DNA from: Coriobacteriaceae bacterium AF45-21
Lineage (GTDB): Bacteria > Actinomycetota > Coriobacteriia > Coriobacteriales > Coriobacteriaceae
Assembly (NCBI GenBank): GCA_027682925.1
Contig: JAQCYU010000026.1
Span: forward strand, 1 to 33,442
DNA length: 33,442 nt
Direction: 5' to 3'
A program made the translations under genes and the position numbers. The notes beneath the pieces were generated by a model. That model saw only the letters and a program-made list of their open reading frames with translations. It was not told the DNA's origin and ran no database searches. Of this stretch, positions 24,643 to 33,220 are shown one piece after another (the stretch's first letter is position 1; each line of letters begins with the position of its first letter).

Positions 24643-25706
24643 GAGCCTGTTTAGAGAATGACAGAAGACTCGTAGAATCAGTCTCGCTCACGGTATCCCG
24701 CAAGCTGAGACGTGATCGTCCCGATCTCGCTTCGGAGGTCGCTGGGGCTCTTGCCGCATCTGACATGAGAAGCGAGGCTACCCGCGCAGCCGAGATAAAC
24801 CCGCTACCTATCGACCGAGAGACCCGCTTCTCCCTGGTAGAGCTCATAGAGCCAACCGAGCTACCGGATCCCATTCTCGATGCCGCAACTACAAAAGAGC
24901 TTGCCGACTTTCTCAAGGAGAGAGGTCTGATTCAGCGGTTTTTCGAGGATGGGATCGAACCCTCGAACAGCATACTCTTCATTGGCGCTCCGGGCGTGGG
25001 TAAGACATACACGGCCAACTGGCTTGCATACAAGCTCGCTCTTCCACTCATAACGCTCGACCTCGCAACCTCGATATCCAGCTATCTCGGTCGATCCGGG
25101 CAAAACATCAAGAGCGTCTTCGACTATGTCCGCGCACAGCCTGCTGTGCTCTTCCTGGACGAGTTTGACGCAATTGCGAAGCGGCGTGATGACGAGGGTG
25201 ACCTCGGCGAATTGAAGCGCCTGGTGAACGTTCTTCTCAAAGAAATCGAGACATGCCCTAAGGGCAGCATCGTGCTTGCAGCGACAAATCATCCGGAGTT
25301 GCTGGATAGGGCGATTTGGCGGCGCTTCGACAGAGTTGTAGAGGTGCCGCTTCCCGAGGAGAACGAACGCATGCGACTCTTCGAGAGGCACCTGCCCAGC
25401 AACCGCTTCACGCTCTCGCCAGAGGTGCTCTTCTTCATGGTCGAGAAGAGCGCGGGCATGAGCGCCGCAGATATTTGCAAGCTTTGCGAGCATATTAAGC
25501 GCCAATCAGTGATGAACCCGGGCGAGAGCATAGAGATCATTTCTCTGAGCGAGCTGTGCTCCAAATGCAAACCTCAAACGAAGCAGGAGAAGAGTGAGGC
25601 ATGCATAAAACTCAAAGAAATTAACCCAGCTCTTACCGTGCGAGACATTGCGCGGATCGTCGGAGTCGGCGCCTCGACGGTCTCCCGTTACATGAAGGAG
25701 GCATAA
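24639..25706 (+). CDS. ietA: AAA+ ATPase of an IetAS-type system
   Basis: A 355-residue classical AAA protein. Walker A is GAPGVGKT at 116-123, Walker B LFLDEFD with D174-E175, sensor-1 Asn217 in AATNHPELLD, and arginine-finger candidates in WRRFDR. The last 22 residues (RDIARIVGVGASTVSRYMKE) form a helix-turn-helix. Directly downstream, 3 bp away, is a subtilisin-like protease. This AAA-ATPase/S8-protease pair is the IetA-IetS arrangement, first described as a plasmid-incompatibility toxin-antitoxin system in Agrobacterium and later as an anti-phage system. In that model the ATPase restrains or directs the protease. GTG 24639 has no good ribosome site of its own. The N-terminus may be frameshifted (see the 24610 mini-ORF). 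The symbol is assigned by architecture only. Confidence 0.8.
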   Translation: MRACLENDRRLVESVSLTVSRKLRRDRPDLASEVAGALAASDMRSEATRAAEINPLPIDRETRFSLVELIEPTELPDPILDAATTKELADFLKERGLIQRFFEDGIEPSNSILFIGAPGVGKTYTANWLAYKLALPLITLDLATSISSYLGRSGQNIKSVFDYVRAQPAVLFLDEFDAIAKRRDDEGDLGELKRLVNVLLKEIETCPKGSIVLAATNHPELLDRAIWRRFDRVVEVPLPEENERMRLFERHLPSNRFTLSPEVLFFMVEKSAGMSAADICKLCEHIKRQSVMNPGESIEIISLSELCSKCKPQTKQEKSEACIKLKEINPALTVRDIARIVGVGASTVSRYMKEA

Positions 25707-25709
25707 GCC

Positions 25710-28016
25710 ATGTCCGACCCGCTGCCAATTCTTGCCCACGGCGAATCGTATGCTCAGCCAGTTCAGAAGAAAACCGGTGGAGGTCCCAGGCCACGGCCAC
25801 ACGAGTACGAAGAGGCCAGGAACCGCCTCCTTGCTAATATCGGCACTGTGTCCAGGCAGATACAGACCGACCCCGATTCCTATCTCGAGGAAAAGGTGGT
25901 CTGTATACGTATGGAGCCCAAGTTCGAAGCAAAGTCCTATGCACCCTCATCGGTGCTCACCTCTTCGGACGAGTTGCAAATCATCGGCGGCAGGAGATAC
26001 AAGACAGGCAACGTGCAACCTCAGAAGAACAGTGATGACGAAGACGCGGGAGAGCAGCCCGAGTTCGCGAAGCTCTACTTCCTGCGCACGACCTCAAAGG
26101 GCATCGCCGATTTTGAGAACGCGCTTCGCACCGGGTCAAACGCATCGGATGCATGGCGCAACGAGGTAATGTCCATCCGCTCCTTCGACCTGCTTGACCC
26201 TGGCGAGAAGATACTAGGCTTCGATGCGGAATGGAAAGAGGGACTGGTCGAGGCCGTGCTTCATCCGCTCCAAGAAAGCGCCGAGGATGCCATAGACCTG
26301 TTCTGCAAGGCAGCAGGTCTCGGTCGTGACAAAATCGAGGTTCGGACATACAAAGACGGCGTTACATTCATCGCCGCACAGTTGAGCAGGGAAGCCACTA
26401 TGGCAGCAGCGAGAATCAACCCGTTGCGCACGGTTCACCCGATGGGAAGAATCGTCTTTGAGCCGATACGGAGCGCAATGAGCGCGCCAGCACCGCAGGT
26501 TGCTGCAGCCCAGAATGTCCCACCCGTGACCGTCGGCGTCTTCGATGGCGGATGCAATCCCAATGTCCCGCTCCTCGCCGGTTATGTCAATGCGCATGAT
26601 GCCGTTGCATCACTGCCCGAACAAAACTGCATCGATCATGGAACGGGTGTCTGCGGAGCCGTGCTGCATGGCGAGCTTTCCGGTAAGGGGGCTAGTGACG
26701 TCCTCCCTGCACCTGAGGTGAAGGTTGAGAGCTTTCGAGTGCTGCCGCCGAGCGATCCCGTCGACATTGACCTCTACGAATCGATTGATGCTATCGAGTA
26801 CGTAGTCGGGCACTATCCTGACATCCACCTGTATAATCTCTCGTTTGGCCCCACTGGCCCCATTCTCGACGATGACATCAGCCGCTTTACTTATGCGCTT
26901 GATGTGCTGTCGTACAACTGCGATGCCGAGCCGCCCCTCTTTTGCATTGCGGCCGGCAATGACGGTGATTTGCCAAGCCCAGATAATCGTGTGCAGTCAC
27001 CAGCTGATCTGGTCAACGGCATCGGAGTTGGCGCGTTTTGTATATTGCCTGATGGTACGAAGGCACGCGCTCCATATAGCTGTGTTGGTCCGGGAAGAGA
27101 GGGTGCCAAAATCAAGCCCGACCTCCTTGAGTTTGGAGGGGACATCAACAAGCCATTCGTGGTGGTTGCCTCAAGCGGCAATGCTTTAGGCGCAAGCGCA
27201 GGTACCAGCTTTGCATCCCCCTTACTCGTCCACAAGCTTGGCAGAATGATGTCGCGAAGTGAGGATATCACACAGCATCTCGCCCGGGCTCTGGCCCTCC
27301 ACAATTCGGAGCACAGTGATAGCTTTGTTCGAGAGGAGTACGGTTTCGGCATTGCTCCAGATGATCCATCGACTTGTCTGAACTGTGACGACAACCGTGT
27401 CACCACGCTATATCAAGGCACGCTCAGACCCAAGCAGCTTGTCTCGCTGCCGATATTTGCCCCCGGCATCGAGTCGGCGAAGGGGCTTATCACAATCAGT
27501 TGGACCATCGTTGCAGTCTGCAAAACGAATCCCAACGATTCGGATGCCTACACCTCAAGCTGCATAGTAGATACCCTCATTCCCCACGCCAACAAATTCA
27601 CGTACTCGCTCAAAGGTACAAGCTATAGGCATACGGTGAATCTCGCCACCGAGGAGGGGCGTATCAAGGCGGCTGAGCTTGAACTACAGGGCTACACCTC
27701 ATCAACCTTGCCGGTGAGCAAGCCTGCAAAGAAGTACTGGGAAGAGTCAGAGTTACGAGCCAACGACATGAAGTGGGACAGTGTCATCAGCAGGACACAA
27801 CGCATGAAATCAAGCTCATTGTATGACCCGAAGCTGACGCTCCAATCCATATTCCGTAACAATAACGATCCCGATGCGCTCACTCGTTACTATGCTGTCG
27901 TGACGGTCGATGCTCCAGGCTACAATGGCAGTCTTTACAACAGTACGCTCCAGGAGTATCGCAACTTGCAGCCAATCAAGCTTAGGATTGAGCCGCGTCT
28001 TGAGGCAAGGAGTTAA
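25710..28016 (+). CDS. ietS: Subtilisin-like serine protease (S8) of an IetAS-type system
   Basis: A 768-residue protein without signal peptide, so it should act in the cytosol. Residues 1-~275 form an N-terminal domain of unknown role. The S8 domain has all catalytic residues: Asp279 in VGVFDGG, His310 in DHGTGVCGA, oxyanion Asn417 in AAGNDG, and Ser500 in AGTSFASPL. After about residue 560 a C-terminal domain follows, with a beta-rich start (TTLYQGTLRPKQLVSLPIF). The start ATG 25710 has GGAGG 9 bases upstream, inside the end of the ATPase gene. The intact triad argues for an active protease. Target proteins are unknown. The function as phage defence or plasmid exclusion is inferred from the pair. 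Confidence 0.85.
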   Translation: MSDPLPILAHGESYAQPVQKKTGGGPRPRPHEYEEARNRLLANIGTVSRQIQTDPDSYLEEKVVCIRMEPKFEAKSYAPSSVLTSSDELQIIGGRRYKTGNVQPQKNSDDEDAGEQPEFAKLYFLRTTSKGIADFENALRTGSNASDAWRNEVMSIRSFDLLDPGEKILGFDAEWKEGLVEAVLHPLQESAEDAIDLFCKAAGLGRDKIEVRTYKDGVTFIAAQLSREATMAAARINPLRTVHPMGRIVFEPIRSAMSAPAPQVAAAQNVPPVTVGVFDGGCNPNVPLLAGYVNAHDAVASLPEQNCIDHGTGVCGAVLHGELSGKGASDVLPAPEVKVESFRVLPPSDPVDIDLYESIDAIEYVVGHYPDIHLYNLSFGPTGPILDDDISRFTYALDVLSYNCDAEPPLFCIAAGNDGDLPSPDNRVQSPADLVNGIGVGAFCILPDGTKARAPYSCVGPGREGAKIKPDLLEFGGDINKPFVVVASSGNALGASAGTSFASPLLVHKLGRMMSRSEDITQHLARALALHNSEHSDSFVREEYGFGIAPDDPSTCLNCDDNRVTTLYQGTLRPKQLVSLPIFAPGIESAKGLITISWTIVAVCKTNPNDSDAYTSSCIVDTLIPHANKFTYSLKGTSYRHTVNLATEEGRIKAAELELQGYTSSTLPVSKPAKKYWEESELRANDMKWDSVISRTQRMKSSSLYDPKLTLQSIFRNNNDPDALTRYYAVVTVDAPGYNGSLYNSTLQEYRNLQPIKLRIEPRLEARS

Positions 28017-28024
28017 TAGAAGGG

Positions 28025-28056
28025 ACGGCCATCGTGCATAATTGTCTGATGGCCGT
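28025..28056 (+). terminator. Hairpin after the subtilase gene
   Basis: ACGGCCATC (28025-28033) pairs with GATGGCCGT (28048-28056), 9 bp with a 14-base loop, just downstream of the stop. The T tract is poor (TCTGCT). Confidence 0.55.
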
Positions 28057-28084
28057 TCTGCTACATACAAAGCAATAGATAGTA

Positions 28085-28243
28085 TTAGGCAGACAAAACG
28101 ATGCCTCTCTTGTCGAGTAACCTGTCTACTGTGTTGAACAATTCTTGAAAGTTTCCAAGGGTCACATTAACGAACTGATACCTTAGGTCTTTGGAATGTA
28201 GACTCTCTCTCCGAAGAGCTCAGTAATCCCCAAGTTGAATTGT
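28085..28243 (-). pseudogene. Possible decayed C-terminus of an unidentified gene
   Basis: On the minus strand a frame reads ALRRESLHSKDLRYQFVNV then TLGNFQELFNTVDRLLDKRG and IVLSA before TAA at 28085-28087. It is interrupted by TGA upstream of ALRR. The amphipathic, charged pattern looks protein-coding, but I cannot name the family and no start is present. Confidence 0.3.
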
Positions 28244-28248
28244 GACTT

Positions 28249-28287
28249 GTCATGGCGACCTTCTCTTTCGAGGAAGGTCGCCATGAC
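28249..28287. other. Perfect 15-bp inverted repeat
   Basis: GTCATGGCGACCTTC (28249-28263) pairs exactly with GAAGGTCGCCATGAC (28273-28287) around TCTTTCGAG. No T tract follows on either side, so it is not an obvious terminator. It lies between the IetAS and KAP units. Confidence 0.6.
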
Positions 28288-28764
28288 CCCATTCCGGTCT
28301 TGTGATTATTCGCTGATCATTGCATCAGTTTTGGTATGCCGTTCCATGCCGCACTGGCACGAGCTCCACGGTAGGCTGATACACATTGACACTAAGAACC
28401 TCTACGCGCCCGCAAGAAGCGTTTTCTTTTCAGAACAATCCAGATGGCACGAAGCGTGCCTTGGCAACGGGTAGGAGCTGATGCTGGCTTAGGTACTGTA
28501 AGTGGCAGTAAAGCTGTAGCTAAATCTAGAACTTCGAAGTTGTCTTTGGAGTTGGGCGCATCTATAGTCGAGATTCCTGAGTCCATGGGTCGGACTTTCG
28601 CATCGGCGTCGCCTCAAAACACATAACGTGGACTGAGCATGGTTCGACCGCCAGCTTTCAATCAAGCTTATGCCATCATTGTTGTGAACGGGGCGACCTC
28701 GGTTGCGGGTTGATATAGCGCAGTGAAAGAAATCTTTCGCTCTAAGTTGATGCAGGAGGGAATA
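28288..28764. other. Intergenic stretch without a supported gene
   Basis: Short open frames occur on both strands, but none has a recognised domain or good ribosome site. A plus frame ending at 28626 (KLSLELGASIVEIPESMG) is the only mildly protein-like one. The KAP promoter is presumably in the last 150 bp, but I see no clear hexamers. Confidence 0.3.
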
Positions 28765-30561
28765 ATGGAGACATGCCGGTCAAAAGAGCCTGCTGATCAG
28801 CTCATCGATCATATTGATTCCTATCTCAAGGATAAGGACAATCAATATGCAATTGCACTTGAGGGAGATTGGGGATCGGGAAAGACCCGATTCATCGAAG
28901 GGAAACTCAACGAGTATCTCGAAAAGGGCGAATACAACCTTGTCCGCGTTTCCATGTTCGGAATTGCCACTGCTGATGATCTATACGAACGTATTGTGAT
29001 GGCGCTTGTACACCTTAGCGATAAAGGTATGAAGGCGCAAGCTGCTGCCAAAACTATAGGGGGCGCCCTCAACGGTATTTCGAGGGCTTTAATTAAAAGA
29101 ACGGGATTATCGGTGAATCTCGCCGTCGGGATACAATCCGTTGCCTGCCTAATGCTCAAAAAGAAGCACTTTCTTGTATTCGATGATGTGGAGAGGCGTT
29201 CTAAACATAGCGACGATTTGGCGCTATTCGGAACGATGAACGATCTTGTCGAAAGACTTGGATTGAAGGTCATGCTGGTTTCAAATGCCTGGGAAGGAAG
29301 TGATGTGCAATCGATGCGAGAGTTCGATAGGGACGTACGCGAAAAGCTAATTTGGAAAGTCTATCCTTTCAAGCCGTGCCCGTCTGCATTGGCCAAAGAA
29401 ATTCTCATGGGAGATTGTCGCCCATCGGAAGACCTTGATATGCATAGCGCCATACTTGCGGGGGTAGAGGCCAGCGGATGCGTAAATGCTCGGGCAATGA
29501 TTCGTGCTCATGAGCTAATCAGAAGAATTTGCAGCCTTGAGGTGCTTCAAAATACAGGAATTGCACTTCAAAACCGGTTTTACGCTCTACGGGACGCAGT
29601 CCATTTTGCTTTGTTGACCTCCATGGGGAACGCACCTTCCATGCCACAAAACGGAAAGCCAGAGGAATGGCTCAGTCCGGAGGCGCTGGAATACGATCGC
29701 AGAGTGTCTCTTTACGAGCAATACTCTGATTTCTCCGTGATAGGTAAGGCATTCGACCCTTCAGGCGATGTAGATATTGAAGATCTCGAACAAGGGTTTA
29801 AAACATACATTTGGAAACGGTACCCGAGCAACCGCGATACCCTCGAAGTTAGGGAGATCGCTAAAAGTATGCGGTGCGCTTAAGATCTTGATGACGATAA
29901 TGTAGATGGCCTCGCGCAGCGTTGCTATGATTTAGTTACTAGAGCACATTATTCAGTCGATTGTTTGCACGACGTGCTCGAGGTTTATTACCTGCTATCT
30001 GACCTCAAATGGGAATGTCCATTTTCGCAAAATGACTTTATCAAATATTGCAAGAAAGTGATCGATGCCGATCTAGACAAAGCTTCTGAGCTCCTCTCTG
30101 GACCAGTATTTAGTGCAGACGAAAGGCGGAAAAGACGGGCGCTCGCCGAAGAACTTGAGCGTTATGCTCGGACAGAGCTGAATAAAAAGATGTCGAGTCA
30201 GTTGATGATATCTGAGGGAGCGGAGGGACTGACGGGCAGGGAGATTGCTCGACTTCTCAACGATGCTGCAGAACGCGATGTCAAAGTGTTGGTTAATGCT
30301 AGTCCGAGAGTCATTGTCGAGTCATTTTGTAGAGAAGATGCGGCGAATCAAGAGGCGCTTCGCAAGTTCTTTGTGCATCTTCATAACGTTTGGATTCCGG
30401 GTGGGGTGCCATCGGCGGATTTAGTTGAATGGATACTTGAGATAAAGACTGCACTGGAAGAAACGAACGTTGAAACGAAAACTGGATCAATGAGAAGGCG
30501 TTTGTTCTTGAGAAATCTGGAGGAGCTTGAGAGCCGATTTGGGTATCCCGTACAGAAGTAG
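28765..30561 (+). pseudogene. KAP-type P-loop NTPase interrupted by an in-frame stop
   Basis: The first part (372 residues) has Walker A GDWGSGKT at 34-41 and Walker B FLVFDDVER with D140-D141, the pattern of KAP-family NTPases. KAP proteins are membrane-associated or signalling STAND-like ATPases often found in defence loci. TAA at 29881-29883 ends it, but the same frame stays open from 29884 to TAG at 30559-30561, giving 225 more residues (LAQRCYDLVTRAHYSVDCL, then VYYLLSDLKW and so on). No frameshift is needed, so one nonsense change splits a protein of about 598 residues. ATG 28765 is chosen because AGGAGGG (28754-28760) precedes it; an in-frame GTG at 28723 lacks such a site. Two separate proteins remain possible, but no ribosome site precedes the second part. 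Confidence 0.7.
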
Positions 30562-30836
30562 CACCGATGCTCCACTTGCCGTGCGCTTCAGTACCAGCGG
30601 TCTTGTTTTGCGCTTGCGCGGTGCCGGCTTGATTTCATTTGTTGCATAGATTGAAGGATGCGCCAGTCACGTCTTCTTCGCTGTGCTCACGGTCTTATGT
30701 CCGTCTCGGCTGCATGGTGGGTCCGATTGCTTTTTCGGAGTGGCAATGATACGTATGGTGTGAAACGGACGGTACGCGGATAACGAGGGGCGGAAACAAC
30801 GACAGCCCCACGCTAAAGGAAAGGAGCGGAGGAACT

Positions 30837-31682
30837 ATGCCAGAAAATAAAATACCAGGCCTCTTCACCGTCTACTACATGAATCAGCAGAAGGTGTTCG
30901 AGACGAGGATGCTCCTGGACAACAAACTCAAGACTACAAGCTCCAAGGAAAACCAGAACGGGACGACAAAGAGAGCATCATTGAACGCCGAAGCGGAGCT
31001 CAACCCTCCCTTTCTGACGAAACTCAGGGCAAAACTCGAAGGAAGCGTCAGGCACGAAAAACAAGAGAAGATCGTGGACACCCTCGAATACGTGAACACA
31101 AATAGCCGGATGCTCGCCGACATAATGGAGCATTGCAAAGCCCCCGAAAGCGGAACAACGCTTGCAGAAGGCGACCTCGCATACATCGGCGATGTCTCGC
31201 TGGAGCTCATCAATGAGGAGGAGATTCGAGGCATCATGGCGATCATGAGCGGGACCTTCGACGGAATCACCGTCCCCGATGCCGAGGACCTCGACATCGG
31301 CCACATGATGCAATCCTTCATAGGAGACGGCGCAGCCTTCAAGCTCAGAGGAAACCGCGCAAGAAGAAGAACGCCGCTGTACGCGAAGATTCCCCTCGAT
31401 GGAGAAGAAATGTTCGAAAGCGGGTACACAATCGACGACCTGCTCATCGGAAAGGTCGGCATCGTCGGGATATGCAAAGGGAAAATCACCCCGGCCCAGA
31501 TGAAGAGCCCCCTCGATTACTTCCAACAGCCAGACGACCCGAAACGCACGCCGCAGAACGACATTGTTATATGCGGAAAGAACCCGTCACCCACCGCCAT
31601 GACCGGCGGCGGCAATCGGGTAGAACAGGGCTATTACATAGACATCCTTGCTGTCATTCAGGCAGTGTCCTTCGAGGCTTGA
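30837..31682 (+). CDS. DUF6414-like protein
   Basis: A 281-residue soluble protein. The N-terminus (LFTVYYMNQQKVFETRMLL) and a following charged, Thr/Ser/Lys-rich segment, then EKQEKIVDTLEYVNTNSRML, resemble the start of DUF6414-type proteins, which begin with a short strand-helix and a polar linker. The second half has FIGDGAAFKLRG, LLIGKVGIVGICKGK and a final YIDILAVIQAVSF strand. I am only moderately sure of the family; no function is known to me. GGAGG at 30828-30832 sets ATG 30837. The stop is 11 bp before the AAA+ gene, so the two form an operon. A 275-bp spacer separates it from the KAP gene. Confidence 0.55.
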   Translation: MPENKIPGLFTVYYMNQQKVFETRMLLDNKLKTTSSKENQNGTTKRASLNAEAELNPPFLTKLRAKLEGSVRHEKQEKIVDTLEYVNTNSRMLADIMEHCKAPESGTTLAEGDLAYIGDVSLELINEEEIRGIMAIMSGTFDGITVPDAEDLDIGHMMQSFIGDGAAFKLRGNRARRRTPLYAKIPLDGEEMFESGYTIDDLLIGKVGIVGICKGKITPAQMKSPLDYFQQPDDPKRTPQNDIVICGKNPSPTAMTGGGNRVEQGYYIDILAVIQAVSFEA

Positions 31683-31693
31683 TAGGCAACGCC

Positions 31694-32902
31694 ATGCGCA
31701 AACTCGTCACATACAACAAATCCCAGTATAAAGCCCTGATCGACCAGCTCGGAGACGGCGGCTTCAAGTTGATGTCGCTTCTCGAACTACACGGAAGCGA
31801 CCAAATCTCCGAGCTCCTCTCCGAGAAAAAGCTCGTCGTGGACGTTTCATCACTTGTGGGGTTACTCTCGGGCGATCTTCAGCTGGCATCGAAATTCGAG
31901 CTCCTCGTCCACCAGCTACCCTTTGGCACCCTCTTCATCGGAGACGATAAAACCGTGAACGAAGGAGCATACCAATTGAGAACCATGTTCGACGACATTA
32001 TAGAATGCGACATCGAGATCGATAAGGACGCCCAGAAGGACAAAAGAGTAAAGAGAACACTCGTATCCCTCGACGAACTCGAATTCAAACAGGTCCTCAC
32101 CACCCTCGAAAGCGAGCTCATAGGCCAGATCGAATTCAAACGCTCCTTCGAATCCCGATCGCGCAGCTTCAGGCTCTTCAACGCGCTCGACGAGCAGCCG
32201 GTGTTCTCGTTGCTCCTTCTTGGCCCTTCGGGTGTCGAGAAAACAGAAGTCGCCAAGATTCTCTGCGAGGCAATCGCGCCATGCCAGCCCCTCCCTAAAG
32301 TCAATCTTGGGAACTACAGCAGCAAGGACTCTCTAAACTCCCTGATTGGCAGCCCGAGAGGATACATGGGAAGCGAAGAAGGCGAGCTGGGAAAGAAGAT
32401 CGACTCGTCCGATGCCGGAATTCTCCTGGTGGATGAGTTCGAGAAAGCTGAACCCGCCGTCTGGAACTTCTTCCTCGATCTCCTCGAGACAGGATCGTTC
32501 ACGGACTCCCAAGGGATGGAGCACGATCTCCGCGGGTTTATCATCGTATTCACGACAAACTGCCCCCTCGGGAAGATCAATGAAACTTTCCCGGCAGAAC
32601 TCCTCTCCCGCTTCAATTTGATGAGCCACTTCTCCAAGCTAAGCGTAAGCGACAAAAAGTTCTTTGTCGAAAGATACGTATCCATGTTTGCCAAGAAGTA
32701 CAGGGAGACTGCTCCCAGTGGCTTGCCGACATTGCCGGACGACATCGCCGACAGGGCAATGATGGAAATCGACATTGAAGCGACCGAAAACATCCGGATC
32801 CTCAAGAACACAACAAGATCTTGGATCAGCGAATTCGTAGAGAAGGCCCGAAAGAGCAGTTCAATCGCGACGCAGCCCTCCATCATCAACACCCAAACAT
32901 AA
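31694..32902 (+). CDS. Clp-type AAA+ ATPase with altered Walker A
   Basis: A 402-residue protein with a single AAA_2 (ClpB second-module-like) domain after a ~150-residue N-terminal region. SLLLLGPSGVEKTEVAKIL is the P-loop, but the second glycine of GxxGxGKT is Glu182 (GAG at 32237-32239). Walker B is ILLVDEFEKA with D247-E248, sensor-1 FIIVFTTN, and LGSFTDSQG-like pore-side text is recognisable as the ClpB region before it (DLLETGSFTDSQG). The GYMGSEEGELGKKI segment matches the Clp pore-loop region. It lacks a ClpB-type N domain and M-helix. Translation starts at ATG 31694 behind a weak TAGG. A Glu at this P-loop position should impair ATP binding, unless it is a sequencing error. Partner of the DUF6414-like protein by position. 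Confidence 0.75.
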   Translation: MRKLVTYNKSQYKALIDQLGDGGFKLMSLLELHGSDQISELLSEKKLVVDVSSLVGLLSGDLQLASKFELLVHQLPFGTLFIGDDKTVNEGAYQLRTMFDDIIECDIEIDKDAQKDKRVKRTLVSLDELEFKQVLTTLESELIGQIEFKRSFESRSRSFRLFNALDEQPVFSLLLLGPSGVEKTEVAKILCEAIAPCQPLPKVNLGNYSSKDSLNSLIGSPRGYMGSEEGELGKKIDSSDAGILLVDEFEKAEPAVWNFFLDLLETGSFTDSQGMEHDLRGFIIVFTTNCPLGKINETFPAELLSRFNLMSHFSKLSVSDKKFFVERYVSMFAKKYRETAPSGLPTLPDDIADRAMMEIDIEATENIRILKNTTRSWISEFVEKARKSSSIATQPSIINTQT

Positions 32903-33220
32903 CGAATATATGTTCTTATTGCATCGCATCTACATTACGAAATTCAGATTGCTTGAGATGTCTTGACGCAAGTTCAGATTCACTTCGGAGTATCATGCTG
33001 TCAATTTGAAGGATGCTACCTGCGCTTTTGAAGAATCGAAACGGAGGTTGTAAGCCGATTCTTCCTTTCACCGACTGGCAAAACGATTTACACTTAATTG
33101 TGGGAGTTGCCCACGCGATTTCTCTTTGCTCCTGCATCGATCTCGCTAAACTAATAACTGCTGCTACCAGGGCATTTTCTGGTGCATATTCTATTGGCTC
33201 CTGCGAAGATCGGAGCGGGT
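32903..33220. other. Intergenic stretch without a supported gene
   Basis: Nothing with coding character or a clear promoter or terminator was seen. A plus-strand open frame from 33013 runs out of phase into the next gene and is rejected. The sequence is AT-richer than the surface-protein gene that follows. Confidence 0.4.

Noticed and set aside
24861..25505. Minus-strand frame opposite the AAA ATPase
   Set aside because: The plus strand encodes intact Walker A, Walker B and sensor motifs; the minus frame has no domain.
31472..31693. N-terminal extension of the Clp-type ATPase into the upstream gene
   Set aside because: It is an out-of-phase reading of the DUF6414-like gene; ATG 31694 just after that gene's stop is the natural start.
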